A stretch of DNA of 64,000 bases from Antedon mediterranea. Lineage: Eukaryota; Echinodermata; Crinoidea; Comatulida; Antedonidae. The translations under genes and the position numbers were made by a program. Of the stretch, positions 46,401 through 60,700 are shown piece by piece (positions within the stretch are counted from its first letter, which is position 1; every line of letters begins with the position of its first letter). The notes beneath the pieces were generated by a model. That model searched no databases. It was not told where the DNA came from and worked only from the letters and a program-made list of their open reading frames with translations. The DNA lies in contig NC_092676.1 of assembly GCF_964355755.1 (NCBI RefSeq), forward strand, positions 13,190,288-13,254,287. The letters run 5' to 3'.

Positions 46401-49400
46401 GTTTTAGAGCATTTTGGGCATTTCGATAAAACTTTTCACACAAAAACATCAAAGTGTACAAAATAGCTTCAAATCACATTTGAAACCGTTTTAGACCATT
46501 TTGAGCATTTCGAAAAAATTTGTTAACATAAAAAGACCAAAGTGTTTAGAATATCTCCAAATCGCATTTGGAGACGTTTTAAACCATTTTGTGCATTTCG
46601 ATGGAACTTGGTTACACAAAAACATCAAAGTGCTTAAAATCACATTTAAAACCGTTTTAGAGCATTTTGAGCATTTCGATAAAACTTTTCACACAAAAAC
46701 ATCAAAGTGTACAAAATAGCTTCAAATCGTATTTAGAGAGGTTTTAGACAATTTTGTGCATTTCGATAAAACTTTTCACACAAAAACATCAAAGTGTACA
46801 AAATAGCTTCAAATCGCATTTGGAGACGTTTTAGACCATTTTGTGCATTTCGATGAAACTTGGTTACACAAAAACATCAAAGTGCTTAAAATTACATTTG
46901 AAAGCGTTTTAGAGCATTTTGAGCATTTCGATAATACTTTTCACACAAAAACATCAAAGTGTACAAAATAGCTTCAAATCGCATTTGGAGACGTTTTAGA
47001 CCATTTTGTGCATTTCGATGAAACTTGGTTACACAAAAACATCAAAGTGCTTAAAATCACATTTGAAACCGTTTTAGACCATTTTGAGCGTTTCGATAAA
47101 ACTTTTCACACAAAAACATCAAAGTGCACAAAATAGCTTCAAATCGCATTTGGAGACGTTTTAGACTATTTTGTGCATTTCGAAAAAATTTGTTAACATA
47201 AAAAGACCAAAGTGTTTAGAATATCTCCAAATCGCATTTGGAGACGTTTTAGACCATTTTGTGTTTTTCGAAAAAACTTTTCACACAAAAACATCAAAGT
47301 GTACAAAATTGCTTCAAATCGCATTTAGAGAGGTTTTAGACCATTTTGTGCATTTCGATAAAACTTTTCACACAAAAACATAAAATTGCACAAAATAGCT
47401 TAATACCGTGTTTGAAATCGTTTTAAACCATTTTGAGCATGTCGATAAAACTTTTCACAAAAAAACATCAAAGTGCACAGAATAGCTTCAAATCGCATTT
47501 GGAGACGTTTTAAACCATTTTATGCATTTCGATAAAACTTTTCACATAAAAACAACAAAGTGTACAAAATAGCTTCAAATCGCATTTAGAGACGTTTTAG
47601 ACCATTTTGTGCATTTCGATGGAACTTGGTTACACAAAAACATCAAAGTGCTTAAAATCACATTTAAAACCGTTTTAGAGCATTTTGAGCATTTCGATAA
47701 AACTTTTCACACAAAGACATCAAAGTGTACAAAATAGCTTCAAATCGCATTTAGAGAGGTTTTAGACCATTTTGTGCATTTCGATAAAACTTTTCACACA
47801 AAAACATCAAAGTGTACAAAATAGCTTCAAATCGCATTTAGAGACGTTTTAGACCATTTTGTGCATTTTGATAAAACTTTTCACACAAAAACATCAAATT
47901 GCACAAAATAGCTTAATATTGTGTTTGAAAACGTTTTAAACCATTTTGAGCATGTCGATAAAACTTTTCACACAAAAATATCAAAGTGCCCAGAATATCT
48001 TCAAATCGCATTTAGAGACGTTTTAGACCATTTTGTGCATTTCGAAAAAATTTGTTAACATAAAAAGACCAAAGTGTTTAGATTATCTCCAAATCGCATT
48101 TGGAGACGTTTTAGACCATTTTGTGTTTTTCGAAAAAACTTTTCACACAAAAACATCAAAGTGTACAAAATAGCTTCAAACCACATTTGAAACCGTTTTA
48201 GACCATTTTGAGCATTTCGATAAAACTTTTCACACAAAAACATCAAAGTGTACAGAATAGCTTCAAATCGCATTTGGAGACGTTTTAGACCATTTTGTGC
48301 ATTTCGATGAAACTTGGTTACACAAAAACATCAAAGTGCTTAAAATCACATGTGAAACCGTTTTAGAGCATTTTTAACATTTCGATAAAACTTTTCACAC
48401 AAAAAAATCAAAGTGCACAAAATAGCTTCAAATCGCATTTGGAGAGGTTTTAGACCATTTTGTGCATTTCGATAAAACTTTTCACACAAAAACATCAAAG
48501 TGTACAAAATAGCTTCAAATCGCATTTAGAGACGTTTTAGACCATTTTGTGCATTTCGATAAAACTTTTCACACAAAAACATCAAATTGCACAAAATAGC
48601 TTAATATCGTGTTTGAAAACGTTTTAAACCATTTTGAGCATGTCGATAAAACTTTTCACACAAAAATATCAAAGTGCACAGAATATCTTCAAATCGCATT
48701 TAGAGACGTTTTAGACCATTTTGTGCATTTCGATGAAACTTGGTTACACAAAAACATCAAAGTGCTTAAAATCACATTTAAAACCGTTTTAGAGCGTTTT
48801 GAGCATTTCGATAAACTTTTTACACAAAAACATCAAAGTGCACAAAATAGCTTCAAATCGCATTTAGAGATGTTTTAGACCATTTTGTGCATTTCGATAA
48901 AACTTTTCACACAAAAACATCAAATTGCACAAAATAGCTTAATACCGTGTTTGAAATCATTTTAAACCATTTTGAGCATGTCGATAAAACTTTTCACACA
49001 AAAACATCAAAGTGCACAGAATATCTTCAAATCGCATTTAGAGACGTTTTAGACCATTTTGTGCATTTCGAAAAAATTTGTTACACAAAAACATCAAAGT
49101 GCTTAAAATCACATTTGAAACCGTTTTAGAGCATTTTGAGCATTTCGATAAAACTTTTCACACAAAAACATCAAAGTGTACAAAATAGCTTCAAATCACA
49201 TTTGAAACCGTTTTAGACCATTTTGAGCATTTCGATAAAACTTTTCACACAAAAACATCAAAGTGTACAAAATAGCTTCAAATCGCATTTGGAGACGTTT
49301 TAGACCATTTTGTGCATTTAGATGAAACTTGGTTACACAAAAACATCAAAGTGCTTAAAATCACATTTGAAACCGTTTTAGAGCATTTTTAGCATTTCGA

Positions 49401-51418
49401 TAATACTTTTCACACAAAAACATCAAAGTGTACAAAATAGCTTCAAATCGCATTTGGAGACGTTTTAGACCATTTTGTGCATTTCGATGAAACTTGGTTA
49501 CACAAAAACATCAAAGTGCTTAAAATCACATTTGAAACCGTTTTAGACCATTTTGAGCATTTCGATAAAACTTTTCACACAAAAAAATCAAAGTGCACAA
49601 AATAGCTTCAAATCGCATTTGGGGACGTTTTAGACTATTTTGTGCATTTCGAAAAAATTTGTTAACATAAAAAGACCAAAGTGTTTAGAATATCTCCAAA
49701 TCGCATTTGGAGACGTTTTAAACCATTTTGTGCATTTCGATGGAACTTGGTTACACAAAAACATCAAAGTGCTTAAAATCACATTTAAAACCGTTTTAGA
49801 GCATTTTGAGCATTTCGATAAAACTTTTCACACAAAAACATCAAAGTGTACAAAATAGCTTCAAATCGCATTTAGAGAGGTTTTAGACCATTTTGTGCAT
49901 TTCGATAAAACTTTTCACACAAAAACATCAAAGTGTACAAAATAGCTTCAAATCGCATTTAGAGAGGTTTTAGACGATTTTGTGCATTTCGATAAAACTT
50001 TTCACACAAAAACATCAAAGTGTACAAAATAGCTTCAAATCGCATTTAGAGACGTTTTAGACCATTTTGTGCATTTTGTTAAAACTTTTCACACAAAAAC
50101 ATCAAATTGCACAAAATAGCTTAATATTGTGTTTGAAAACGTTTTAAACCAGTTTGAGCATGTCGATAAAACTTTTCACACAAAAATATCAAAGTGCCCA
50201 GAATATCTTCAAATCGCATTTAGAGACGTTTTAGACCATTTTGTGCATTTCGAAAAAATTTGTTAACATAAAAAGACCAAAGTGTTTAGATTATCTCCAA
50301 ATCGCATTTGGAGACGTTTTAGACCATTTTGTGTTTTTCGAAAAAACTTTTCACACAAAAACATCAAAGTGTACAAAATTGCTTCAAATCGCATTTAGAG
50401 AGGTTTTAGACCATTTTGTGCATTTCGATAAAACTTTTCACACAAAAACATCAAAGTGCACAGAATATCTTAATACCGTGTCTGAAATCGTTTTAAACCA
50501 TTTTGAGCATGTCGATAAAACTTTTCACACAAAAACATCAAAGTGCACAGAATATCTTCAAATCGCATTTAGAGACGTTTTAGACCATTTTGTGCATTTC
50601 GAAAAAATTTGTTAACATAAAAAGACCAAAGTGTTTAGAATATCTCCAAATCGCATTTGGAGACGTTTTAGACCATTTTGTGCATTTCGATGAAACTTGG
50701 TTACACAAAAACATCAAAGTGCTTAAAATCACATTTGAAACCGTTTTAGAGCATTTTGAGCATTTCGATAAAACTTTTCACACAAAAACATCAAAGTGTA
50801 CAAAATAGCTTCAAACCACATTTGAAACCGTTTTAGACCATTTTGAGCATTTCGATAAAACTTTTCACACAAAAACATCAAAGTGTACAAAATAGCTTCA
50901 AATCGCATTTAGAGAGGTTTTAGACCATTTTGTGTTTTTCGAAAAAACTGTTCACACAAAAACATCAAAGTGTACAAAATTCCTTCAAATCGCATTTGGA
51001 GACGTTTTAGACCACTTTGTGATTTTCGAAAAACTTTTCACACAAAAACATCAAAGTGTAGAAAATTGCTTCAAATCGCATTTAGAGATGTTTTAGACCA
51101 TTTTGTGCATTTCGAAAAAATTTGTTAACATAAAAAGACCAATGTGTTTAGAATATCTCCAAATCGCATTTGGAGACGTTTTAGACCATTTTGTGCATTT
51201 CGATGACACTTGGTTACACAAAAACATCAAAATGCTTAAAATCACATTTAAAACCGTTTTAGAGCGTTTTGAGCATTTCGATAAACTTTTCAAACAAAAA
51301 CATCAAAGTGTACAAAATAGCTTCAAATCGTATTTGGAGACGTTTTAGACCATTTTGTGCGTTTCGATGAATCTTGGTTACACAAAAACATCAAAGTGCT
51401 TAAAATCACATTTAAAAC

Positions 51419-54400
51419 CGTTTTAGTGCATTTTGAGCATTTCGATAAAACTTTTCACACAAAAACATCAAAGTGCACAAAATAGCTTCAAATCGCATTT
51501 AGAGATGTTTTAGACCATTTTGTGCGTTTCGATAAAACTTTTCACACAAAAACATCAAATTGCACAAAATAGCTTCAAATCGCATTTGGAGACGTTTTAG
51601 ACCATTTTGTGCATTTCGAAAAAACTTTTTAACATAAAAACACCAAAGTGCTTAGAATAGCTTCAAATCGCATTTGGAGACGTTTTAGACCATTTTGTGC
51701 ATTTCGATGAAACTTGGTTACACAAAAACATCAAAGTGCTTAAAATCACATTTGAAACCGTTTTAGAGCATTTTGAGCATTTCGATAAAACTTTTCACAC
51801 AAAAACATCAAAGTGTACAAAATAGCTTCAAATCACATTTGAAACCGTTTTAGACCATTTTGAGCATTTCGATAAAACTTTTCACACAAAAACATCAAAG
51901 TGTACAAAATAGCTTCAAATCGCATTTGGAGACGTTTTAGACCATTTTGTGCATTTCGAAGAAACTTGGTTACACATAAACATCAAAGTGCTTAAAATTA
52001 CATTTGAAAGCGTTTTAGAGCATTTTGAGCATTTCGATAATACTTTTCACACAAAAACATCAAAGTGTACAAAATAGCTTCAAATCGCATTTGGAGACGT
52101 TTTAGACCATTTTGTGCATTTCGATGAAACTTGGTTACACAAAAACATCAAAGTGCTTAAAATCACATTTGAAACCGTTTTACACCATTTTGAGCGTTTC
52201 GATAAAACTTTTCACACAAATAAATCAGAGTACACAAAATAGCTTCAAATCGCATTTGGAGACGTTTTAGACTATTTTGTGCATTTTGAAAAAATTTGTT
52301 AACATAAAAAGACCAAAGTGTTTAGAATATCTCCAAATCGCATTTGGAGACGTTTTAAACCTTTTTGTGCATTTCGATGGAACTTGGTTACACAAAAACA
52401 TCAAAGTGCTTAAAATCACATTTAAAACCGTTTTAGAGCATTTTGAGCATTTCGATAAAACTTTTCACACAAAAACATCAAAGTGTACAAAATAGCTTCA
52501 AATCGCATTTAGAGAGGTTTTAGACCATTTTGTGCATTTTGATAAAACTTTTCACACAAAAACATCAAATTGCACAAAATAGCTTAATACCGTGTTTGAA
52601 ATCGTTTTAAACCATTTTGAGCATGTCGATAAAACTTTTCACAAAAAAACATCAAAGTGCACAGCATAGCTTCAAATCGCATTTGGAGACGTTTTAAACA
52701 ATTTTGTGCATTTCGATAAAACTTTTCACATAAAAACATCAAAGTGTACAAAATAGCTTCAAATCGCATTTAGAGACGTTTTAGACCATTTTGGGCATTT
52801 CGATGAAACTTGGTTACACAAATACATAAAAGTGCTTAAAATCACATTTAAAACCGTTTTAGAGCATTTTGAGCATTTCGATAAAACTTTTCACACAAAA
52901 ACATAAAAGTGTACAAAATAGCTTCAAATCGCATTTAGAGAGGTTTTAGACCATTTTGTGCATTTTGATAAAACTTTTCACACAAAAACATCAAATTGCA
53001 CAAAATAGCTTAATACCGTTTTTGAAATCGTTTTAAACCATTTTGAGCATGTCGATAAAACTTTTCACACAAAAACATCAAAGTGTACAAAATAGCTTCA
53101 AATCGCATTTGAAACCGTTTTAGACCATTTTGAGCATTTCGATAAAACTTTTCACACAAAAACATCAAAGTGTTTAGAATATCTCCAAATCGCATTTAGA
53201 GACGTTTTAGACCATTTTGGGCATTTCGATGGAACTTGGTTACACAAAAACATCAAAGTGCTTAAAATCACATTTAAAACCGTTTTAGTGCATTTTGAGC
53301 ATTTCGATAAAACTTTTCACACAAAAACATCAAAGTGCACAAAATAGCTTCAAATCGCATTTAGAGATGTTTTAGACCATTTTGTGCGTTTCGATAAAAC
53401 TTTTCACACAAAAACATCAAATTGCACAAAATAGCTTCAAATCGCATTTGGAGACGTTTTAGACCATTTTGTGCATTTCGAAAAAACTTTTTAACATAAA
53501 AACACCAAAGTGCTTAGAATAGCTTCAAATCGCATTTGGAGACGTTTTAGACCATTTTGTGCATTTCGATGAAACTTGGTTACACAAAAACATCAAAGTG
53601 CTTAAAATCACATTTGAAACCGTTTTAGAGCATTTTGAGCATTTCGATAAAACTTTTCACACAAAAACATCAAAGTGTACAAAATAGCTTCAAATCACAT
53701 TTGAAACCGTTTTAGACCATTTTGAGCATTTCGATAAAACTTTTCACACAAAAACATCAAAGTGTACAAAATAGCTTCAAATCGCATTTGGAGACGTTTT
53801 AGACCATTTTGTGCATTTCGATGAAACTTGGTTACACAAAAACATCAAAGTGCTTAAAATTACATTTGAAAGCGTTTTAGAGCATTTTGAGCATTTCGAT
53901 AATACTTTTCACACAAAAACATCAAAGTGTACAAAATAGCTTCAAATCGCATTTGGAGACGTTTTAGACCATTTTGTGCATTTCGATGAAACTTGGTTAC
54001 ACAAAAACATCAAAGTGCTTAAAATCACATTTGAAACCGTTTTAGACCATTTTGAGCGTTTCGATAAAACTTTTCACACAAATAAATCAGAGTACACAAA
54101 ATAGCTTCAAATCGCATTTGGAGACGTTTTAGACTATTTTGTGCATTTTGAAAAAATTTGTTAACATAAAAAGACCAAAGTTTTTAGAATATCTCCAAAT
54201 CGCATTTGGAGACGTTTTAAACCTTTTTGTGCATTTCGATGGAACTTGGTTACACAAAAACATCAAAGTGCTTAAAATCACATTTAAAACCGTTTTAGAG
54301 CATTTTGAGCATTTCGATAAAACTTTTCACACAAAAACATCAAAGTGTACAAAATAGCTTCAAATCGCATTTAGAGAGGTTTTAGACCATTTTGTGCATT

Positions 54401-54785
54401 TTGATAAAACTTTTCACACAAAAACATCAAATTGCACAAAATAGCTTAATACCGTGTTTGAAATCGTTTTAAACCATTTTGAGCATGTCGATAAAACTTT
54501 TCACAAAAAAACATCAAAGTGCACAGCATAGCTTCAAATCGCATTTGGAGACGTTTTAAACAATTTTGTGCATTTCGATAAAACTTTTCACATAAAAACA
54601 TCAAAGTGTACAAAATAGCTTCAAATCGCATTTAGAGACGTTTTAGACCATTTTGGGCATTTCGATGAAACTTGGTTACACAAATACATAAAAGTGCTTA
54701 AAATCACATTTAAAACCGTTTTAGAGAATTTTGAGCATTTCGATAAAACTTTTCACACAAAAACATCAAAGTGTACAAAATAGCT
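51419..54785. repeat. 1862-bp duplication in the satellite
   Basis: 51419-53280 recurs from 53281 at a constant offset of 1862 (52277 and 54139, 52584 and 54446). Both copies share rare variants such as AAATAAATCAGAGTACAC and CAGCATAGC. The second copy departs from the first near 54785. The shared private variants show local, recent amplification. Confidence 0.85.
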
Positions 54786-57706
54786 TCAAATCACATTTGA
54801 AACCGTTTTAGACCATTTTGAGCATTTCGATAAAACTTTTCACACAAAAACATCAAAGTGTACAAAATAGCTTCAAATCGCATTTGAAACCGTTTTAGAC
54901 CATTTTGAGCATTTCGATAAAACTTTTCACACAAAAACATCAAAGTGTTTAGAATATCTCCAAATCGCATTTAGAGACGTTTTAGACCATTTTGGGCATT
55001 TCGATGGAACTTGGTTACACAAAAACATCAAAGTGCTTAAAATCACATTTAAAACCGTTTTAGAGCATTTTGAGCATTTCGATAAAACTTTTCACACAAA
55101 AACATCAAAGTGTACAAAATAGCTTCAAATCGCATTTAGAGAGGTTTTAGACCATTTTGTGCATTTCGATAAAACTTTTCACACAAAAACATCAAAGTGT
55201 ACAAAATAACTTCAAATCGTATTTAGAGACGTTTTAGACCATTTTGTGCATTTTGATAAAACTTTTCACACAAAAACATCAAATTGCACAAAATAGCTTA
55301 ATATCGTGTTTGAAAACGTTTTAAACCATTTTGAGCATGTCGATAAAACTTTTCACACAAAAACATCAAATTGCACAAAATAGCTTAATATCGTGTTTGA
55401 AAACGTTTTAAACCATTTTGAGCATGTCGATAAAACTTTTCACACAAAAATATCAAAGTGCACAGAATATCTTCAAATCGCATTTAGAGACGTTTTAGAC
55501 CATTTTGTGCATTTCGAAAAAATTTGTTAACATAAAAAGACCAAAGTGTTTAGAATATCTCCAAATCGCATTTGGAGACGTTTTAGACCATTTTGTGCAT
55601 TTCAATGAAACTTGGTTACACAAAAACATCAAAGTGCTTAAAATCACATTTGAAACCGTTTTAGAGCATTTTTAGCATTTCGATAATACTTTTTACACAA
55701 AAACATCAAAGTGTACAAAATAGCTTCAAATCGCATTTGGAGACGTTTTAGACCATTTTGTGCATTTCGATGAAACTTGGTTACACAAAAACATCAAAGT
55801 GCTTAAAATCGCATTTGGAGACGTTTTAGACTATTTTGTGCATTTCGAAAAAATTTGTTAACATAAAAAGACCAAAGTGTTTAGAATAACTCCAAATCGC
55901 ATTTGGAGACGTTTTAAACCATTTTGTGCATTTCGATGGAACTTGGTTACACAAAAACATCAAAGTGCTTAAAATCACATTTAAAACCGTTTTAGAGCAT
56001 TTTGAGCATTTCGATAAAACTTTTCACACAAAAACATAAAAGTGTACAAAATAGCTTCAAATCGCATTTAGAGAGGTTTTAGACCATTTTGTGCATTTCG
56101 ATAAAACTTTTCACACAAAAACATCAAAGTGTACAAAATAGCTTCAAATCGCATTTAGAGACGTTTTAGATTATTTTGTGCATTTCGATAAAACTTTTCA
56201 CACAAAAACATCAAATTGCACAAAATAGCTTAATACCGTGTTTGAAATCGTTTTAAACCATTTTGAGCATGTCGATAAAACTTTTCACAAAAAAACATCA
56301 AAGTGCACAGAATAGCTTCAAATCGCATTTGGAGACGTTTTAAACCATTTTGAGCATTTAGATAAAACTTTTCACACAAAAACATCAAAGTGTACAAAAT
56401 AGCTTCAAATCGCATTTAGAGAGGTTTTAGACCATTTTGTGCATTTCGATAAGACTTTTCACACAAAAACATCAAATTGCACAAAATAGCTTAATATCGT
56501 GTTTGAAAACGTTTTAAACCATTTTGAGCATGTCGATAAAACTTTTCACACAAAAATATCAAAGTGCACAGAATATCTTCAAATCGCATTTAGAGACGTT
56601 TTAGACCATTTTGTGCATTTCGAAAAAATTTGTTAACATAAAAAGACCAAACTGTTTAGAATATCTCCAAATCGCATTTGGAGACGTTTTAGACCATTTT
56701 GTGCATTTCGATGAAACTTGGTTACACAAAAACATCAAAGTGCTTAGAATAGCTTCAAATCGCATTTGGAGACGTTTTAGACCATTTTGTGCATTTCGAT
56801 GAAACTTGGTTACACAAAAACATCAAAGTGCTTAAAATCACATTTAAAACCGTTTTAGAGCGTTTTGAGCATTTCGATAAACTTTTCACACAAAAACATC
56901 AAAGTGCACAAAATAGCTTCAAATCGCATTTACAGATGTTTTAGACCATTTTGTGCATTTCGATGAAACTTTTCACACAAAAACATCAAATTGCACAAAA
57001 TAGCTTAATATCGTGTTTGAAATCGTTTTAAACCATTTTGAGCATGTCGATAAAACTTTTCACACAAAAACATCAAAGTGCACAGAATATCTTCAAATCG
57101 CATTTGGAGACGTTTTAGACCATTTTGTGCATTTCGATGAAACTTGGTTACACAAAAACATCAAAGTGCTTAAAATCACATTTGAAACCGTTTTAGAGCA
57201 TTTTGAGCATTTCGATAAAACTTTTCACACAAAAACATCAAAGTGTACAAAATAGCTTCAAATCACATTTGAAACCGTTTTAGACCATTTTGAGCATTTC
57301 GATAAAACTTTTCACACAAAAACATCAAAGTGTACAAAATAGCTTCAAATCGCATTTGGAGACGTTTTAGACCATTTTGTGCATTTCGATGAAACTTGGT
57401 TACACAAAAACATCAAAGTGCTTAAAATCACATTTGAAACCGTTTTAGAGCATTTTTAGCATTTCAATAATACTTTTCACACAAAAACATCAAAGTGTAC
57501 AAAATAGCTTCAAATCGCATTTGGAGACGTTTTAGACCATTTTGTGCATTTCGATGAAACTTGGTTACACAAAAACATCAAAGTGCTTAAAATCACATTT
57601 GAAACCGTTTTAGACCATTTTGAGCATTTCGATAAAACTTTTCACACAAAAAAATCAAAGTGCACAAAATAGCTTCAAATCGCATTTGGAGACGTTTTAG
57701 ACTATT

Positions 57707-60700
57707 TTGTGCATTTCGAAAAAATCTGTTAACATAAAAAGACCAAAGTGTTTAGAATATCTCCAAATCGCATTTGGAGACGTTTTAAACCATTATGTGC
57801 ATTTCGATGGAACTTGGTTACACAAAAACATCAAAGTGCTTAAAATCACATTTAAAACCGTTTTAGAGCATTTTGAGCATTTCGATAAAACTTTTCACAC
57901 AAAAACATCAAAGTGTACAAAATAGCTTCAAATCTAATTTAGAGAGGTTTTAGACCATTTTGTGCATTTCGATAAAACTTTTCACACAAAAACATCAAAG
58001 TGTACAAAATAACTTCAAATCGTATTTAGAGACGTTTTAGACCATTTTGTGCATTTTGATAAAACTTTTCACACAAAAACATCAAATTGCACAAAATAGC
58101 TTAATATCGTGTTTGAAAACGTTTTAAACCATTTTGAGCATGTCGATAAAACTTTTCACACAAAAATATCAAAGTGCACAGAATATCTTCAAATCGCATT
58201 TAGAGACGTTTTAGACCATTTTGTGCATTCGAAAAAATTTGTTAACATAAAAAGACCAAAGTGTTTAGAATATCTCCAAATCGCATTTGGAGACGTTTTA
58301 GACCATTTTGTGTTTTTCGAAAAAACTTTTCACACAAAAACATCAAAGTGTACAAAATTCCTTCAAATCGCATTTGGAGACGTTTTAGACCATTTTGTGA
58401 TTTTCGAAAAACTTTTCACACAAAAACATCAAAGTGTAGAAAATTGCTTCAAATCGCATTTAGAGATGTTTTAGACCATTTTGTGCATTTCGAAAAAATT
58501 TGTTAACATAAAAAGACCAAAGTGTTTATAATATCTCCAAATCGCATTTGGAGACGTTTTAGACCATTTTGTGCATTTCGATGACACTTGGTTACACAAA
58601 AACATCAAAGTGCTTAAAATCACATTTAAAACCGTTTTAGAGCGTTTTGAGCATTTCGATAAACTTTTCAAACAAAAACATCCAAGTGTACAAAATAGCT
58701 TCAAATCGTATTTGGAGACGTTTTAGACCATTTTGTGCGTTTCGATGAATCTTGGTTACATAAAAACATCAAAGTGCTTAAAATCACATTTAAAACCGTT
58801 TTAGTGCATTTTGAGCATTTCGAAAAAACTTTTCACACAAAAACATCAAAGTGCACAAAATAGCTTCAAATCGCATTTAGAGATGTTTTAGACCATTTTG
58901 TGCGTTTCGATAAAACTTTTCACACAAAAACATCCAATTGCACAAAATAGCTTCAAATCGCATTTGGAGACGTTTTAGACCATTTTGTGCATTTCGAAAA
59001 AACTTTTTAACATAAAAACACCAAAGTGCTTAGAATAGCTTCAAATCGCATTTGGAGACGTTTTAGACCATTTTGTGCATTTCGATGAAACTTGGTTACA
59101 CAAAAACATCAAAGTGCTTAAAATCACATTTGAAACCGTTTTAGAGCATTTTGAGCATTTCGATAAAACTTTTCACACAAAAACATCAAAGTGTACAAAA
59201 TAGCTTCAAATCACATTTGAAACCGTTTTAGACCATTTTGAGCATTTCGATAAAACTTTTCACACAAAAACATCAAAGTGTACAAAATAGCTTCAAATCA
59301 CATTTGAAACCGTTTTAGACCATTTTGAGCATTTCGATAAAACTTTTCACACAAAAACATCAAAGTGTACAAAATAGCTTCAAATCGCATTTGGAGACGT
59401 TTTAGACCATTTTGTGCATTTCGATGAAACTTGGTTACACAAAAACATCAAAGTGCTTAAAATTACATTTGAAAGCGTTTTAGAGCATTTTGAGCATTTC
59501 GATAATACTTTTCACACAAAAACATCAAATTGCACAAAATAGCTTAATATTGTGTTTGAAAACGTTTTAAACCATTTTGAGCATGTCGATAAAACTTTTC
59601 ACACAAAAATATCAAAGTGCACAGAATATCTTCAAATCGCATTTGGAGACGTTTTAGACCATTTTGTGTTTTTCGAAAAAACTTTTCACACAAAAACATC
59701 AAAGTGCTTAAAATCACATTTAAAACCGTTTTAGAGCATTTTGAGCATTTCGATAAAACTTTTCACACAAAAACATAAAAGTGTACAAAATAGCTTCAAA
59801 TCGCATTTAGAGAGGTTTTAGACCATTTTGTGCATTTCGATAAAACTTTTCACACAAAAACATCAAAGTGTACAAAATAGCTTCAAATCGCATTTAGAGA
59901 CGTTTTAGACCATTTTGTGCATTTCGATAAAACTTTTCACACAAAAACATCAAATTGCACAAAATAGCTTAATACCGTGTTTGAAATCGTTTTAAACCAT
60001 TTTGAGCATGTCGATAAAACTTTTCACAAAAAAACATCAAAGTGCACAGAATAGCTTCAAATCGCATTTGGAGACGTTTTAAACCATTTTGAGCATTTCG
60101 ATAAAACTTTTCACACAAAAACATCAAAGTGTACAAAATAGCTTCAAATCGCATTTAGAGAGGTTTTAGACCATTTTGTGCATTTCGATAAGACTTTTCA
60201 CACAAAAACATCAAATTGCACAAAATAGCTTAATATCGTGTTTGAAAACGTTTTAAACCATTTTGAGCATGTCGATAAAACTTTTCACACAAAAATATCA
60301 AAGTGCACAGAATATCTTCAAATCGCATTTAGAGACGTTTTAGACCATTTTGTGCATTTCGAAAAAATTTGTTAACATAAAAAGACCAAAGTGTTTAGAA
60401 TATCTCCAAATCGCATTTGGAGACGTTTTAGACCATTTTGTGCATTTCGATGAAACTTGGTTACACAAAAACATCAAAGTGCTTAAAATCACATTTGAAA
60501 CCGTTTTAGACCATTTTGAGCATTTCGATAAAACTTTTCACACAAAAAAATCAAAGTGCACAAAATAGCTTCAAATCGCATTTGGAGACGTTTTAGACTA
60601 TTTTGTGCATTTCGAAAAAATCTGTTAACATAAAAAGACCAAAGTGTTTAGAATATCTCCAAATCGCATTTGGAGACGTTTTAAACCATTATGTGCATTT

